A DNA stretch of 32,950 bases from Betaproteobacteria bacterium CG2_30_68_42. GTDB lineage: Bacteria; Pseudomonadota; Gammaproteobacteria; Burkholderiales; Rhodocyclaceae. The notes under the pieces are model-generated. The model searched no databases. It worked only from the letters and a program-made list of their open reading frames with translations, and was not told the DNA's origin. Shown piece by piece: positions 7,224 through 14,541 of this stretch. The translations under genes and the position numbers were made by a program. The stretch covers positions 1 to 32,950 of the forward strand of contig MNXU01000022.1 of NCBI GenBank assembly GCA_001872285.1. Reading direction: 5' to 3'. Each line of letters begins with the position of its first letter. Position 1 is the stretch's first letter.

Positions 7224-9203
7224 ATGATTCCAGAACTCGGTCTGTTTTCGCTCGCCGTCGCCGCCTGCCTGGCGCTGGTGCAGGCAGTGGTTCCGCTGTG
7301 GGGTGCGGCGCGCGCGGATGCGCGGCTGATGGCCACGGCGCGCCCGGTCGCCCAGGGGCAGTTCGTGTTCGTCGCGATCGCCTTCGGGTGCCTCGCCTGG
7401 GCGTTCGTCGCCAACGACTTCTCGGTGGCCTATGTCGCGCAGAATTCCAACAGCCTGCTTCCGGTCCAGTATCGGATCGCGGGGGTCTGGGGTGGACACG
7501 AAGGTTCCATCCTGCTCTGGGTATTGATCCTCACCGTTTGGACGACCGCGGTGACGGTCTTCAGCGGGAACCTTCCGGAGCAGATTTCGGCGCGGGTGAT
7601 CGGGGTGATGGGGCTCATCAGCCTCGGCTTCCTCGGCTTTCTGCTGCTCGTGTCCAACCCGTTCGAGCGCCTGCTGCCGGCAGCCATCGACGGGCGCGAC
7701 CTCAACCCCCTGCTTCAGGACCCGGGCATGGTGTTCCATCCGCCCATGCTCTACATGGGCTATGTCGGTTTCAGCGTCGCGTTCGCCTTCGCGCTCGCCG
7801 CACTGATGAGCGGCAGGCTCGATGCCGCCTGGGCACGCTGGTCGCGCCCGTGGACGATCGTGGCGTGGATCTTCCTCACCCTCGGGATCGCACTGGGCAG
7901 CTACTGGGCCTATTACGAGCTGGGCTGGGGCGGCTGGTGGTTCTGGGATCCGGTCGAGAACGCGTCCTTCATGCCGTGGCTGGTCGGAACCGCGCTCATG
8001 CATTCGCTCGCCATGACCGAGAAGCGCGGCGCCTTCAAGAGCTGGACCGTGCTGCTCGCCATCTTCGCCTTCTCGTTGAGCCTGCTCGGGACCTTCCTCG
8101 TGCGCTCCGGCGTGCTCACCAGCGTCCATGCCTTCGCCACCGACCCGAAGCGCGGCCTGTTCATCCTCACCTTCCTCGCCGTAGTGATCGGCGCCTCGCT
8201 CCTGCTGTATGCGGCGCGGGTGCCGAAGGTGGGGCTGGGCGGAGGCTTCGGGCTCATCTCGCGCGAATCGCTGCTGCTCACCAACAACGTCCTGCTCACG
8301 GTCGCCGCCGCCTCGGTGCTGCTCGGCACCCTCTATCCGCTGTTCCTCGATGCGCTCGGGATGGGAAAGATCTCGGTCGGCCCGCCCTACTTCGAGTCGG
8401 TGTTCGTGCCGCTGATGACCCCGCTCGTCGCGCTCATGGGCATCGGACCGTATGCGCGCTGGAAGCAGGCCGATGCCGGCGAGCTCGCACGGCGACTGAA
8501 GTGGGCACTGGCGGCGAGCCTCGCCCTGGGGCTCGGACTCCCCTTCCTGATGGGCCGCTTCTCGCCGATGGTGGTGCTCGGTCTGATGCTCGCCGCATGG
8601 GTGATGCTGACCAACGGCCAGTTGCTCGCCGAACGGGTGCGGGGGAGCCATGCGAGCGGGTTCCTCGCCAGGCTGCGCAGCGTCCCGCGCGCCGCCTGGG
8701 GCATGGCGCTCGCGCACATCGGGATTGGCCTGTTCATCGTCGGCGTGACCCTGGTCAAGGGCTACGAGGTGGAGCGCGATGTCAAGATGCGTCCGGGAGA
8801 GACCACCGAGGCGGGCGGCTACGTGTTCCGCTATCTCGGGGCGCAGGAGATCCGGGGACCGAACTACGTCGCCAGCCGCGGCACGCTGGAGGTCACGCGG
8901 GGCGGCAGCCGTATCGCCACGCTCAATCCCGAGAAGCGCGCCTACACGGTGTCCCGCATGCCGATGACCGAGGCGGCGATCGACACCGGCTTCACGCGCG
9001 ACCTCTATGTCTCGATGGGCGAGCCGGTGGGCGGCGACGCGTGGGTGGTGCAGATCCGCGTGAAACCGTTCGTCGACTGGATCTGGGTCGGCTGCCTGAT
9101 CATGGCGCTCGGTGGAGGACTGGCCGCATCCGACCGCCGCTACCGGCTCGCTCGGCGCGCAGCCCGCGAGCCCGCTTCCGCCGCCGCGCCGGCGCGCGCC
9201 TGA
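7224..9203 (+). CDS. ccmF: Cytochrome c heme lyase subunit CcmF
   Basis: This 659-residue polytopic inner-membrane protein is the core of the System I heme ligase, receiving heme from CcmE and joining it to the CXXCH motif of apocytochromes. The WWD domain lies at about 235-244 (WGGWWFWDPV). Conserved histidines are visible at H172 (FHPPM), H260 (ALMHS) and H302 (SVHAF), plus one in ALAHIGIG near residue 500, matching the four known heme-ligand histidines of E. coli CcmF. The C-terminal periplasmic region (about 520-620) is intact. ATG 7224 is the family start. The dsbE/ccmG gene follows after 10 nt. Confidence 0.97.
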   Translation: MIPELGLFSLAVAACLALVQAVVPLWGAARADARLMATARPVAQGQFVFVAIAFGCLAWAFVANDFSVAYVAQNSNSLLPVQYRIAGVWGGHEGSILLWVLILTVWTTAVTVFSGNLPEQISARVIGVMGLISLGFLGFLLLVSNPFERLLPAAIDGRDLNPLLQDPGMVFHPPMLYMGYVGFSVAFAFALAALMSGRLDAAWARWSRPWTIVAWIFLTLGIALGSYWAYYELGWGGWWFWDPVENASFMPWLVGTALMHSLAMTEKRGAFKSWTVLLAIFAFSLSLLGTFLVRSGVLTSVHAFATDPKRGLFILTFLAVVIGASLLLYAARVPKVGLGGGFGLISRESLLLTNNVLLTVAAASVLLGTLYPLFLDALGMGKISVGPPYFESVFVPLMTPLVALMGIGPYARWKQADAGELARRLKWALAASLALGLGLPFLMGRFSPMVVLGLMLAAWVMLTNGQLLAERVRGSHASGFLARLRSVPRAAWGMALAHIGIGLFIVGVTLVKGYEVERDVKMRPGETTEAGGYVFRYLGAQEIRGPNYVASRGTLEVTRGGSRIATLNPEKRAYTVSRMPMTEAAIDTGFTRDLYVSMGEPVGGDAWVVQIRVKPFVDWIWVGCLIMALGGGLAASDRRYRLARRAAREPASAAAPARA

Positions 9204-9213
9204 AGCGCAGGCC

Positions 9214-9744
9214 ATGAAACGTTTCCTCCTGCCGCTCGCCGTCTTCCTGGTTCTCGTCGTCTTTCTCGCGATCGGCCTGAGGCTCAATCCGCACGAAGTC
9301 CCCTCGCCCCTGATCGGCAAGCCGGCGCCGGCCTTCCGGGTGCCGACCCTCGCCGAGCCGGGCAAGACGATCGGGCGCGACGATCTGGTCGGCAAGGTCT
9401 GGCTGCTCAACGTGTGGGCCTCGTGGTGCGTGTCGTGCCGCGAGGAGCACCCGCTGCTGGTGGATCTTTCGAAGCGCGGGCTGGTGCCGATCTACGGGCT
9501 CAACTACAAGGACGCACGCGAAGACGCGCAGCGCTGGCTGCGCGAGATGGGCGACCCCTACGTGGCCTCCGCGTACGACCGCGAGGGCCGCGTCGGGATC
9601 GACTACGGCGTCTACGGGGTGCCCGAGACCTTCGTCATCGACCAGGCCGGCGTCATACGCTACAAGCATATCGGCCCGGTCACCCCGGCGGCCCTCGAAA
9701 GCAAGATCCTTCCACTCATCCGAGAACTCGATGCGAAATCCTAG
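9214..9744 (+). CDS. ccmG: Thiol:disulfide oxidoreductase CcmG/DsbE
   Basis: This 176-residue membrane-anchored periplasmic thioredoxin-fold protein (N-terminal TM at residues 5-22) reduces the cysteines of apocytochrome c or CcmH before heme attachment. The active site is WCVSC (C72, C75), with VSC where many homologues have APC or VPC. The cis-proline motif GVPETF comes later, and the acidic-rich insert typical of the family is recognisable. ATG 9214 lies 10 nt after ccmF, and the 3' end overlaps ccmH by 14 nt. Confidence 0.96.
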   Translation: MKRFLLPLAVFLVLVVFLAIGLRLNPHEVPSPLIGKPAPAFRVPTLAEPGKTIGRDDLVGKVWLLNVWASWCVSCREEHPLLVDLSKRGLVPIYGLNYKDAREDAQRWLREMGDPYVASAYDREGRVGIDYGVYGVPETFVIDQAGVIRYKHIGPVTPAALESKILPLIRELDAKS

Positions 9745-10219
9745 GACGTTCCTCCTGGCGCTCCTCGTGGCCGCGCACTGGGCTGCGGCGGCGCCCGCGT
9801 GGGCGCAGGAAGCGGCCCCGGCCGCCGAAGATCCGGTGCTCGAAAAACGCATGATGAAGATCGCCGAAGTGCTGCGCTGCCTGGTGTGCCAGAACCAGAC
9901 CATCGCGGATTCGCGGGCCGATCTGGCGCTCGATCTGCGCCAGCAGGTCCGCGAGCAGCTCAAGGCAGGCAGGAGCGAACAGCAGATCATCGACTACATG
10001 GTCGCCCGCTACGGCGATTTCGTACTCTACAATCCTCCGGTCAAGTCGACGACCTGGCTGCTCTGGTTCGGCCCCTTCGCGTTGCTGGGCGTCGGACTGG
10101 GCGTCCTCTACATCAAGCTGCGCAATCGCGGAAGGCGCACCGACGCTTCCCTCACCGAGGCCGAGCGCGCGCGCGCCGAGTCCCTGCTCGCAGGCGACGA
10201 GCGCAGGGACGAGGCATGA
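9731..10219 (+). CDS. ccmH: Cytochrome c biogenesis protein CcmH
   Basis: This 162-residue protein has a Sec signal peptide (residues 1-25, ending AWAQ) and a periplasmic three-helix domain carrying the redox motif LRCLVCQNQ (C50, C53), which handles apocytochrome cysteines. A C-terminal TM helix (about 110-130) and a charged cytoplasmic tail follow. It works with CcmG and CcmF. This is the short CcmH form; the TPR part found fused in E. coli CcmH is the separate ccmI here. The start overlaps ccmG by 14 nt. A 94-nt spacer with a hairpin separates it from ccmI. Confidence 0.96.
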   Translation: MRNPRTFLLALLVAAHWAAAAPAWAQEAAPAAEDPVLEKRMMKIAEVLRCLVCQNQTIADSRADLALDLRQQVREQLKAGRSEQQIIDYMVARYGDFVLYNPPVKSTTWLLWFGPFALLGVGLGVLYIKLRNRGRRTDASLTEAERARAESLLAGDERRDEA

Positions 10220-10225
10220 GTAGCG

Positions 10226-10260
10226 GAGCGAACGGGGGCGTAGCGCCCGCGAATGCGCTC
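10226..10260. repeat. Nested inverted repeat in the ccmH-ccmI gap
   Basis: Two nested stems are visible: GAGCG (10226-10230) with CGCTC (10256-10260), and GGGCG (10236-10240) with CGCCC (10244-10248) around a 3-nt loop. It lies just after the ccmH stop. There is no downstream T-run, so it is not a classical terminator. It could attenuate expression or protect the upstream message, or be a small dispersed palindrome. Confidence 0.4.
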
Positions 10261-10313
10261 GGCCGCCGACTCCACGGGGCGTCGTGCGGCGACGCTGGTA
10301 CGGAGGCGGCGGC

Positions 10314-11570
10314 ATGAGCCTGTTCTGGATTGCTGCGGCCCTCCTTTCGGCGCTCGCTCTGGCGTTCGTCCTGACCCCGCTGCTTCGCGCCTGGGTGCGC
10401 GCCTCCGCGGACATCTCCCAGGAAGCGGTCAACATCGGAATCTACCGCGATCAGTTGCGCGAACTGGATGCCGATCTCGCCTCGGGATCCATCACCGGCG
10501 ACCAATACGCCCGGGCGAGGGCCGACATCGAAAGCCGCGTACTCGAGGAGTCGGCCCGGTCTGACGGCGCCGGTGCACCCCCGGCCGCCACGCGCACGCT
10601 TGCCGCCACGCTCGCGCTCGCACTGCCGGTCGCTGCGTTTTCGCTCTACCTCGCCATCGGCACGCCGAGTGCGCTCGATCCCGAAGCGGTCAAGCCGCCG
10701 GTCGAGGAATCACATCCTCTCAGTGCAGACCAGATCGCCGGCATGGTCGAGAAGCTCGCCGCGCGGCTGAAGGAGGAGCCGGGCAACGTCGAGGGTTGGG
10801 TCATGCTCGCCCGCTCCTACGGCGTGCTGCGCCGCTTCGCGGAGGCGGCACAGGCCTACGGGCGCGCCTCGTCGCTGCGGCCCGACGACGCGCAGCTCAT
10901 GGTGGATCACGCCGATGCGCTGGCGATGGCGCAGGGACGCAGCCTCGACGGGGAGCCCGAGCGGTTGATCGCGAAGGCGGTCGGGATCGATCCGGCCAAC
11001 GTCAAGGCCAGGCTGCTCGCCGGCACCGTGGCCTTCGAGAAACGCGATTTCGCCGGAGCCGTCGCGCACTGGCGCGCGGCACTGGATCGCCTGCCGCCGG
11101 ACGCGCAGGAGATGGCGGAATCGATCAGGGCGAGCATCACCGAGGCCGAGACGAAGGCCGGGACCGGATCGGGCGCGGGGCGTGCGGCCGCACCTGCGGA
11201 GGCCCCGGCCGCCGCCCCCGCGGGCAAGAGCGGCATCTCGGGCACCGTCAGCCTCGCGCCCGCGCTCGCGGCTCGCGCCGCGCCCGAGGACGTGGTCTTC
11301 ATCTTCGCGCGGGCCGCGGAAGGCCCGCGGATGCCGGTCGCGATCCTGCGCAAGCAGGTCAAGGATCTTCCGCTCGAGTTCCGTCTCGACGATTCGATGG
11401 CGATGTCGCCGGGCGCGACGCTCTCGGCGGCCGGCCGCCTCGTGGTCGGCGCGCGGGTGTCCAGGAGCGGGAATGCGATTCCGAAGCCGGGCGACCTGGA
11501 GGCCCTGAGCGGACCGGTCGCGGCGAACGCGAGCGGCCTGACACTCACCATCGACAAGGTCGTCCAGTGA
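10314..11570 (+). CDS. ccmI: Cytochrome c biogenesis TPR protein CcmI
   Basis: This 418-residue protein binds the C-terminal helix of apocytochrome c and delivers it to the heme ligase. Two N-terminal TM helices (about 1-22 and 93-113) flank a cytoplasmic loop with the typical NIGIYRDQLRELDADLASG segment. A TPR region (about 140-285) and an Ala/Pro linker follow. The C-terminal periplasmic domain (about 305-415) contains VVFIFARAAEGPRMPVA and DDSMAMSPGATLS, the CycH/NrfG-like extension. I chose ATG 10314 because GGAGG lies 7 nt upstream; the frame is open from a GTG at 10284. It is the last ccm gene before a 546-nt non-coding stretch. Confidence 0.93.
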   Translation: MSLFWIAAALLSALALAFVLTPLLRAWVRASADISQEAVNIGIYRDQLRELDADLASGSITGDQYARARADIESRVLEESARSDGAGAPPAATRTLAATLALALPVAAFSLYLAIGTPSALDPEAVKPPVEESHPLSADQIAGMVEKLAARLKEEPGNVEGWVMLARSYGVLRRFAEAAQAYGRASSLRPDDAQLMVDHADALAMAQGRSLDGEPERLIAKAVGIDPANVKARLLAGTVAFEKRDFAGAVAHWRAALDRLPPDAQEMAESIRASITEAETKAGTGSGAGRAAAPAEAPAAAPAGKSGISGTVSLAPALAARAAPEDVVFIFARAAEGPRMPVAILRKQVKDLPLEFRLDDSMAMSPGATLSAAGRLVVGARVSRSGNAIPKPGDLEALSGPVAANASGLTLTIDKVVQ

Positions 11571-11592
11571 GGCGGTGCCGCGAGAGACCGCC
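11571..11592 (+). terminator. Possible hairpin at the end of the ccm operon
   Basis: Directly after the ccmI stop, GGCGGT (11571-11576) can pair with ACCGCC (11587-11592) across a 10-nt loop. No T-run follows, so this is at best a weak or Rho-assisted 3' end. Confidence 0.3.
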
Positions 11593-12116
11593 GCCCGAGC
11601 GCCCATCGGGTGAGACTTGCGAGCCCTTCTGCGCGAGGATGGCGGACGACGACCCCCTGTGAGATTCGTCCGTCGAGCCTGAACCGGAGGTCGAGTTCGA
11701 TCGGCGCATCCCTGGCAGCCAGACAAGCCGCCGCCGCTCGTCGTGGGGTGACTCATGTCCGGTCTGCCATGTGGAAGGCCATCGGGCGGATCTCGATGCC
11801 TGCGACTGCGAAATCGGCGATTGACTGCGACAGTCACAGTCGGTGATACTACGGCCGAACAGCCGTTGAATTTCCTGTCTGTCACCGCAGCGGGGCCGTT
11901 GCGATGCTCGGTCGGCCGGCGTATCGGTCGGTCGCCCGTCAGCGCCAGGGGCGTCCCCAAGCGGCACACACAGCCCGAGCGACCATCGCCCTCACTCTCA
12001 CCGTCGACCGATGATGGCGGCTTTCGTGCGCGCACACCCTGGACTCAAGGAACGCAGCCGGGTCGGCTCGGTGCGAACGGGGCTGCATACGATCGATCCG
12101 GCGCCGGTCGTCTGAC
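11593..12116. other. Gene-free leader between ccmI and the Mrp operon
   Basis: I find no convincing gene on either strand in this 524-nt stretch. The ORFs that cross it translate to low-complexity or Arg/Ser-rich products without ribosome binding sites. It contains a promoter-like site at 11821-11850 with an overlapping palindrome. That would give the Mrp operon a 5' leader of about 260 nt. I see no known riboswitch motif by eye. Confidence 0.5.
11821..11850 (+). promoter_or_regulatory. Candidate promoter and overlapping palindrome upstream of the Mrp operon
   Basis: TTGACT (11821-11826) is separated by 18 nt from GATACT (11845-11850), which resembles a sigma-70 promoter. The palindrome GACTG-CGA-CAGTC (11823-11835) overlaps the -35 box, and a further ACAGTC follows at 11836-11841, so a repressor or activator could bind here. 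The match is by eye and the -10 box is only partial. Confidence 0.4.
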
Positions 12117-12593
12117 GTGTTCCGATCCCTCAGCCTTTTCGTTTTCCTCTCTCTTTTCTGGCTGTTGCTGTCGGGGTTCTTCACCCCGTTCCTGTTGTCG
12201 GCGGGGGTCGGCTCCGCGTTGGCGGTGGTGTGGTTCGCGCGACGCATGGACGTGGTCGATCACGAAGGGCACCCGATCGATCTGGGTCCGAAGGTCCTGC
12301 TGTACTGGCCCTGGCTGGGCCTGCAGATCGTCAGGTCGGCCTGGGCCGTGAGCAGGATCATCCTGCATCCGGCACTGCCGATCAGCCCGATGCTGGTGCG
12401 ATTCAAACCGACCCAGAGGACCGGCGTCGGGCGGGTCATCCATGCCCAATCGATCACCCTGACACCAGGGACGATCACGATCGAGGCGCGACCGAACGAG
12501 TTCCTCGTGCATGGCCTGACGCGCGAGGGTGCCCTGGCCGTCGTGGACAGCGAGATGGATCGCCGCGTCACGGCCTGCGAGGGCAAGCCATGA
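12117..12593 (+). CDS. mrpE: Mrp-type antiporter subunit E (MnhE/MrpE, MbhA-like)
   Basis: This 158-residue inner-membrane protein has two or three N-terminal hydrophobic segments (residues 1-30 and 55-85) and a C-terminal cytoplasmic domain with the family block IHAQSITLTPGTITIE (about 107-122) and FLVHGLTREGA. MrpE is a structural subunit of the multisubunit Na+(K+)/H+ antiporter. The start is GTG 12117; no clear Shine-Dalgarno sequence precedes it, so the start is uncertain. It is the first gene of a ten-gene cluster and overlaps subunit F by 4 nt. Confidence 0.93.
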   Translation: MFRSLSLFVFLSLFWLLLSGFFTPFLLSAGVGSALAVVWFARRMDVVDHEGHPIDLGPKVLLYWPWLGLQIVRSAWAVSRIILHPALPISPMLVRFKPTQRTGVGRVIHAQSITLTPGTITIEARPNEFLVHGLTREGALAVVDSEMDRRVTACEGKP

Positions 12594-12877
12594 TGTTCGC
12601 CGCAGCCGCGCTCGCGCTGTTGGCGACGATCGCGCTGGCGCTGGTGCGCGCCGCGTTGGGCCCGACCTTGTTCGACCGGGCGCAGGCGGCCAACTCCGTC
12701 GGCACGGTGGCCATGCTGCTGCTGGCGGTGCTCGGTTTCCTCGACGGCCGGCCCGACTTCCTGGACCTGGCGCTCGTCTACGGCCTGCTCAACGTCATCG
12801 GCACGATCGCGGTGCTGAAGTACTTTCGCCGCGGCGACCTCGGCGATCCGGGCATCGACGAGGAGCCCGCGAAGTGA
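12590..12877 (+). CDS. mrpF: Mrp-type antiporter subunit F (MnhF/MrpF)
   Basis: This 95-residue protein has three TM helices. The central DRAQAANSVGTVAMLLLAVLG and the FLDLALVYGLLNVIGTIAVLKYF segment are typical of MrpF, including the family pattern in which a buried acidic residue lies near D-R in helix 2. It overlaps subunit E (ATGA at 12590-12593) and subunit G (GTGA at 12874-12877), so translation is coupled on both sides. It forms part of the small-subunit module E-F-G. Confidence 0.94.
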   Translation: MMFAAAALALLATIALALVRAALGPTLFDRAQAANSVGTVAMLLLAVLGFLDGRPDFLDLALVYGLLNVIGTIAVLKYFRRGDLGDPGIDEEPAK

Positions 12878-13203
12878 CGACCTGGATCGACGCGCTGAGC
12901 TGGGCCTGCCTGGTCGGCGGCGGCTTCTTCTGTATCGTCGGGGCCGTGGGGCTGTTGCGCATGCCCGACTTCTACACCCGCATGCACGCGGCGAGCGTGA
13001 TCGAGACGCTGGGCGCCGGTCTGATCCTGCTCGGCCTCATCGTGCAGGCCGGCCTCACGCTGGTGGCGGTGAAGCTGCTGATGGTCGGCGTGCTGATCTT
13101 CTTCGCCAGTCCGACGGCCACGCACGCACTGGCACGCGCGGCCATGGTGCGCGGCCTGAAGCCGCTCCTTGCCGACGACCGGAGCACAGCATCGAAACCC
13201 TGA
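12874..13203 (+). CDS. mrpG: Mrp-type antiporter subunit G (MnhG/MrpG)
   Basis: This 109-residue, three-TM protein contains the MrpG signature GLLRMPDFYTRMHAASVIETLG (about 29-50), followed by two hydrophobic helices and the SPTATHALARAA stretch (about 78-90). The start is GTG 12874, overlapping the F stop. The stop at 13201-13203 lies inside the region where the next subunit should begin. In classical mrp operons G is last; here E-F-G come first. Confidence 0.94.
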   Translation: MTTWIDALSWACLVGGGFFCIVGAVGLLRMPDFYTRMHAASVIETLGAGLILLGLIVQAGLTLVAVKLLMVGVLIFFASPTATHALARAAMVRGLKPLLADDRSTASKP

Positions 13204-13211
13204 TCATCAAC

Positions 13212-13727
13212 GTGCTGCTCGTTCTGATGGCGGTCACCGTGCTCGTGATCGCGCGCAGCCGCAACCTTTTCGGCGTCATCGTGCTCGGCGGCCTGTACAG
13301 CTTCCTGATGGCCACCGTGCTGGTGGCGATGGACGCCGTGGACGTCGCGATGACCGAGGCCTCGGTCGGCGCGGGCATTTCCACGGTGTTGCTCCTGGGC
13401 GCGCTCTACCTTTGCAAGAGCGAGGAAACGCGGCCGGTGCAGGCGCCCTGGCTGCCACTGGTCGTTTCGCTTGCCGTCGGTGCGGTGCTCGCCTACGGCA
13501 CGCTCGGCCTGCCGGAATTCTCCGACCCGAAAGCGCCCATCCACACACATGTGGTGCCTCGCTACCTGACCGAGCTCAAGCAGGAAGTCGATGTGCCCAA
13601 CGTGGTGACCGCCGTGCTCGCCAGCTACCGGGGCTACGACACGCTGGGCGAGACCACGGTGGTCTTCACCGCGGGTGCCGGCGTGATCGCGCTGCTGCGG
13701 CGCCGCCGCAAGGATCGCAAGCCATGA
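13212..13727 (+). CDS. MrpA C-terminal-type subunit (MbhD plus MbhE-like, DUF4040)
   Basis: This 171-residue membrane protein corresponds to the C-terminal part of MrpA: an MbhD-like helical bundle with SRNLFGVIVLGGLYSFL and VDVAMTEASVGAGIST (acidic residues in helix), then an MbhE-like part with SYRGYDTLGETTVVFTAGAGV. In classical systems this is fused to the large MrpA; here it stands alone, as in archaeal Mbh complexes. The first canonical start is GTG 13212, but reading frame and context suggest initiation a few codons earlier at a non-canonical codon: ATC 13191 behind GGAG, or CTG 13200 overlapping the G stop (see findings). It overlaps subunit B by 4 nt. Confidence 0.88.
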   Translation: MLLVLMAVTVLVIARSRNLFGVIVLGGLYSFLMATVLVAMDAVDVAMTEASVGAGISTVLLLGALYLCKSEETRPVQAPWLPLVVSLAVGAVLAYGTLGLPEFSDPKAPIHTHVVPRYLTELKQEVDVPNVVTAVLASYRGYDTLGETTVVFTAGAGVIALLRRRRKDRKP

Positions 13728-14149
13728 GGCACGACGTGATCCTTCGGGTCATCGCCAAGCTGCTGATCCCGTTCATCCTGCTGTTCGCGCTGTACGTGCA
13801 GTTCCACGGCGACTTCGGACCGGGCGGCGGCTTCCAGGCCGGCGTGATCCTGGCCGCGGCAGTGATCTTCTACGGCCTGATCTACGGCCTCGCCGACGCC
13901 CGCAAACTGGTGCCCGAGGCGGTGGTCGAGTCGATGATGGCCATCGGCGTGCTGATCTACGGCGGCGTGGGCGTGGCGGGCCTGCTGCTGGGCGGCAACT
14001 ACCTCGACTACTTCGTGCTCGACCCGAACCCCGTGCACGGCCAGCACCGCGGCATCTTCTGGGTCGAAGTGGGCGTGGCCGTCACCGTGTCGGGCGTGAT
14101 GCTGAAGATCTTCTACATGTTCGCCGACCGCGGCCGGGTGGACGAATGA
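13724..14149 (+). CDS. mrpB: Mrp-type antiporter subunit B (MnhB/MrpB)
   Basis: This 141-residue, four-TM protein carries the MrpB hallmark FHGDFGPGGGFQAGV (about 26-40) and NPVHGQHRGI (about 102-111). The start at ATG 13724 overlaps the preceding stop (ATGA), and the stop overlaps subunit C. It corresponds to MbhF in the archaeal nomenclature and is needed to assemble the membrane complex. Confidence 0.95.
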   Translation: MRHDVILRVIAKLLIPFILLFALYVQFHGDFGPGGGFQAGVILAAAVIFYGLIYGLADARKLVPEAVVESMMAIGVLIYGGVGVAGLLLGGNYLDYFVLDPNPVHGQHRGIFWVEVGVAVTVSGVMLKIFYMFADRGRVDE

Positions 14150-14541
14150 CGCTCGCCGGGACCGGCATGACCCTCGGCGGCCACTTCACCTACTTCATCA
14201 CCCTGTTCCTGATGATCGCGGGGCTGTTCATCGTCATCGCGCGCGGCAACCTGATCAAGAAGCTGGTCGGCCTGAGCATCTTCCAGACCTCGGTGTACCT
14301 GCTGTACATCGCGCCGGGAAAGTTGGTGGGCGGCACGGCGCCGATCCTGAGCGACGCGTTCACGGTCTATTCCAACCCCTTGCCTCATGTCCTGATCCTC
14401 ACCGCCATCGTCGTGGGCGTGGCCACGCTGGCGCTCGGCCTGGCGCTGGTGGTGCGCATCCGCGAGGCCTATGGCAGCATCGAGGAAGATGAAATCCTGA
14501 GCCTGGATGCGGCGCCGAGCCGCGCCGAACAACAAGAATGA
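14146..14541 (+). CDS. mrpC: Mrp-type antiporter subunit C (MnhC/MrpC, NuoK-like)
   Basis: This 131-residue, three-TM protein is homologous to NuoK of complex I. It shows LFIVIARGNLIKKLVGLSIFQTSVYLLYI (about 27-55) and NPLPHVLILTAIVVGVATLALGLALV (about 78-103). The PHVLILTAIVVG block is the strongest family signature. Overlaps with B and D (ATGA on both sides) place it firmly in the operon. Confidence 0.95.
   Translation: MTLAGTGMTLGGHFTYFITLFLMIAGLFIVIARGNLIKKLVGLSIFQTSVYLLYIAPGKLVGGTAPILSDAFTVYSNPLPHVLILTAIVVGVATLALGLALVVRIREAYGSIEEDEILSLDAAPSRAEQQE

Noticed and set aside
7005-9410. Very long minus-strand open frame (over 800 codons) opposite ccmE-ccmF-ccmG
   Set aside because: It is a GC-rich antisense shadow: the product is Arg/His/Gly-rich low-complexity sequence, and the plus strand carries intact CcmF with all heme histidines.
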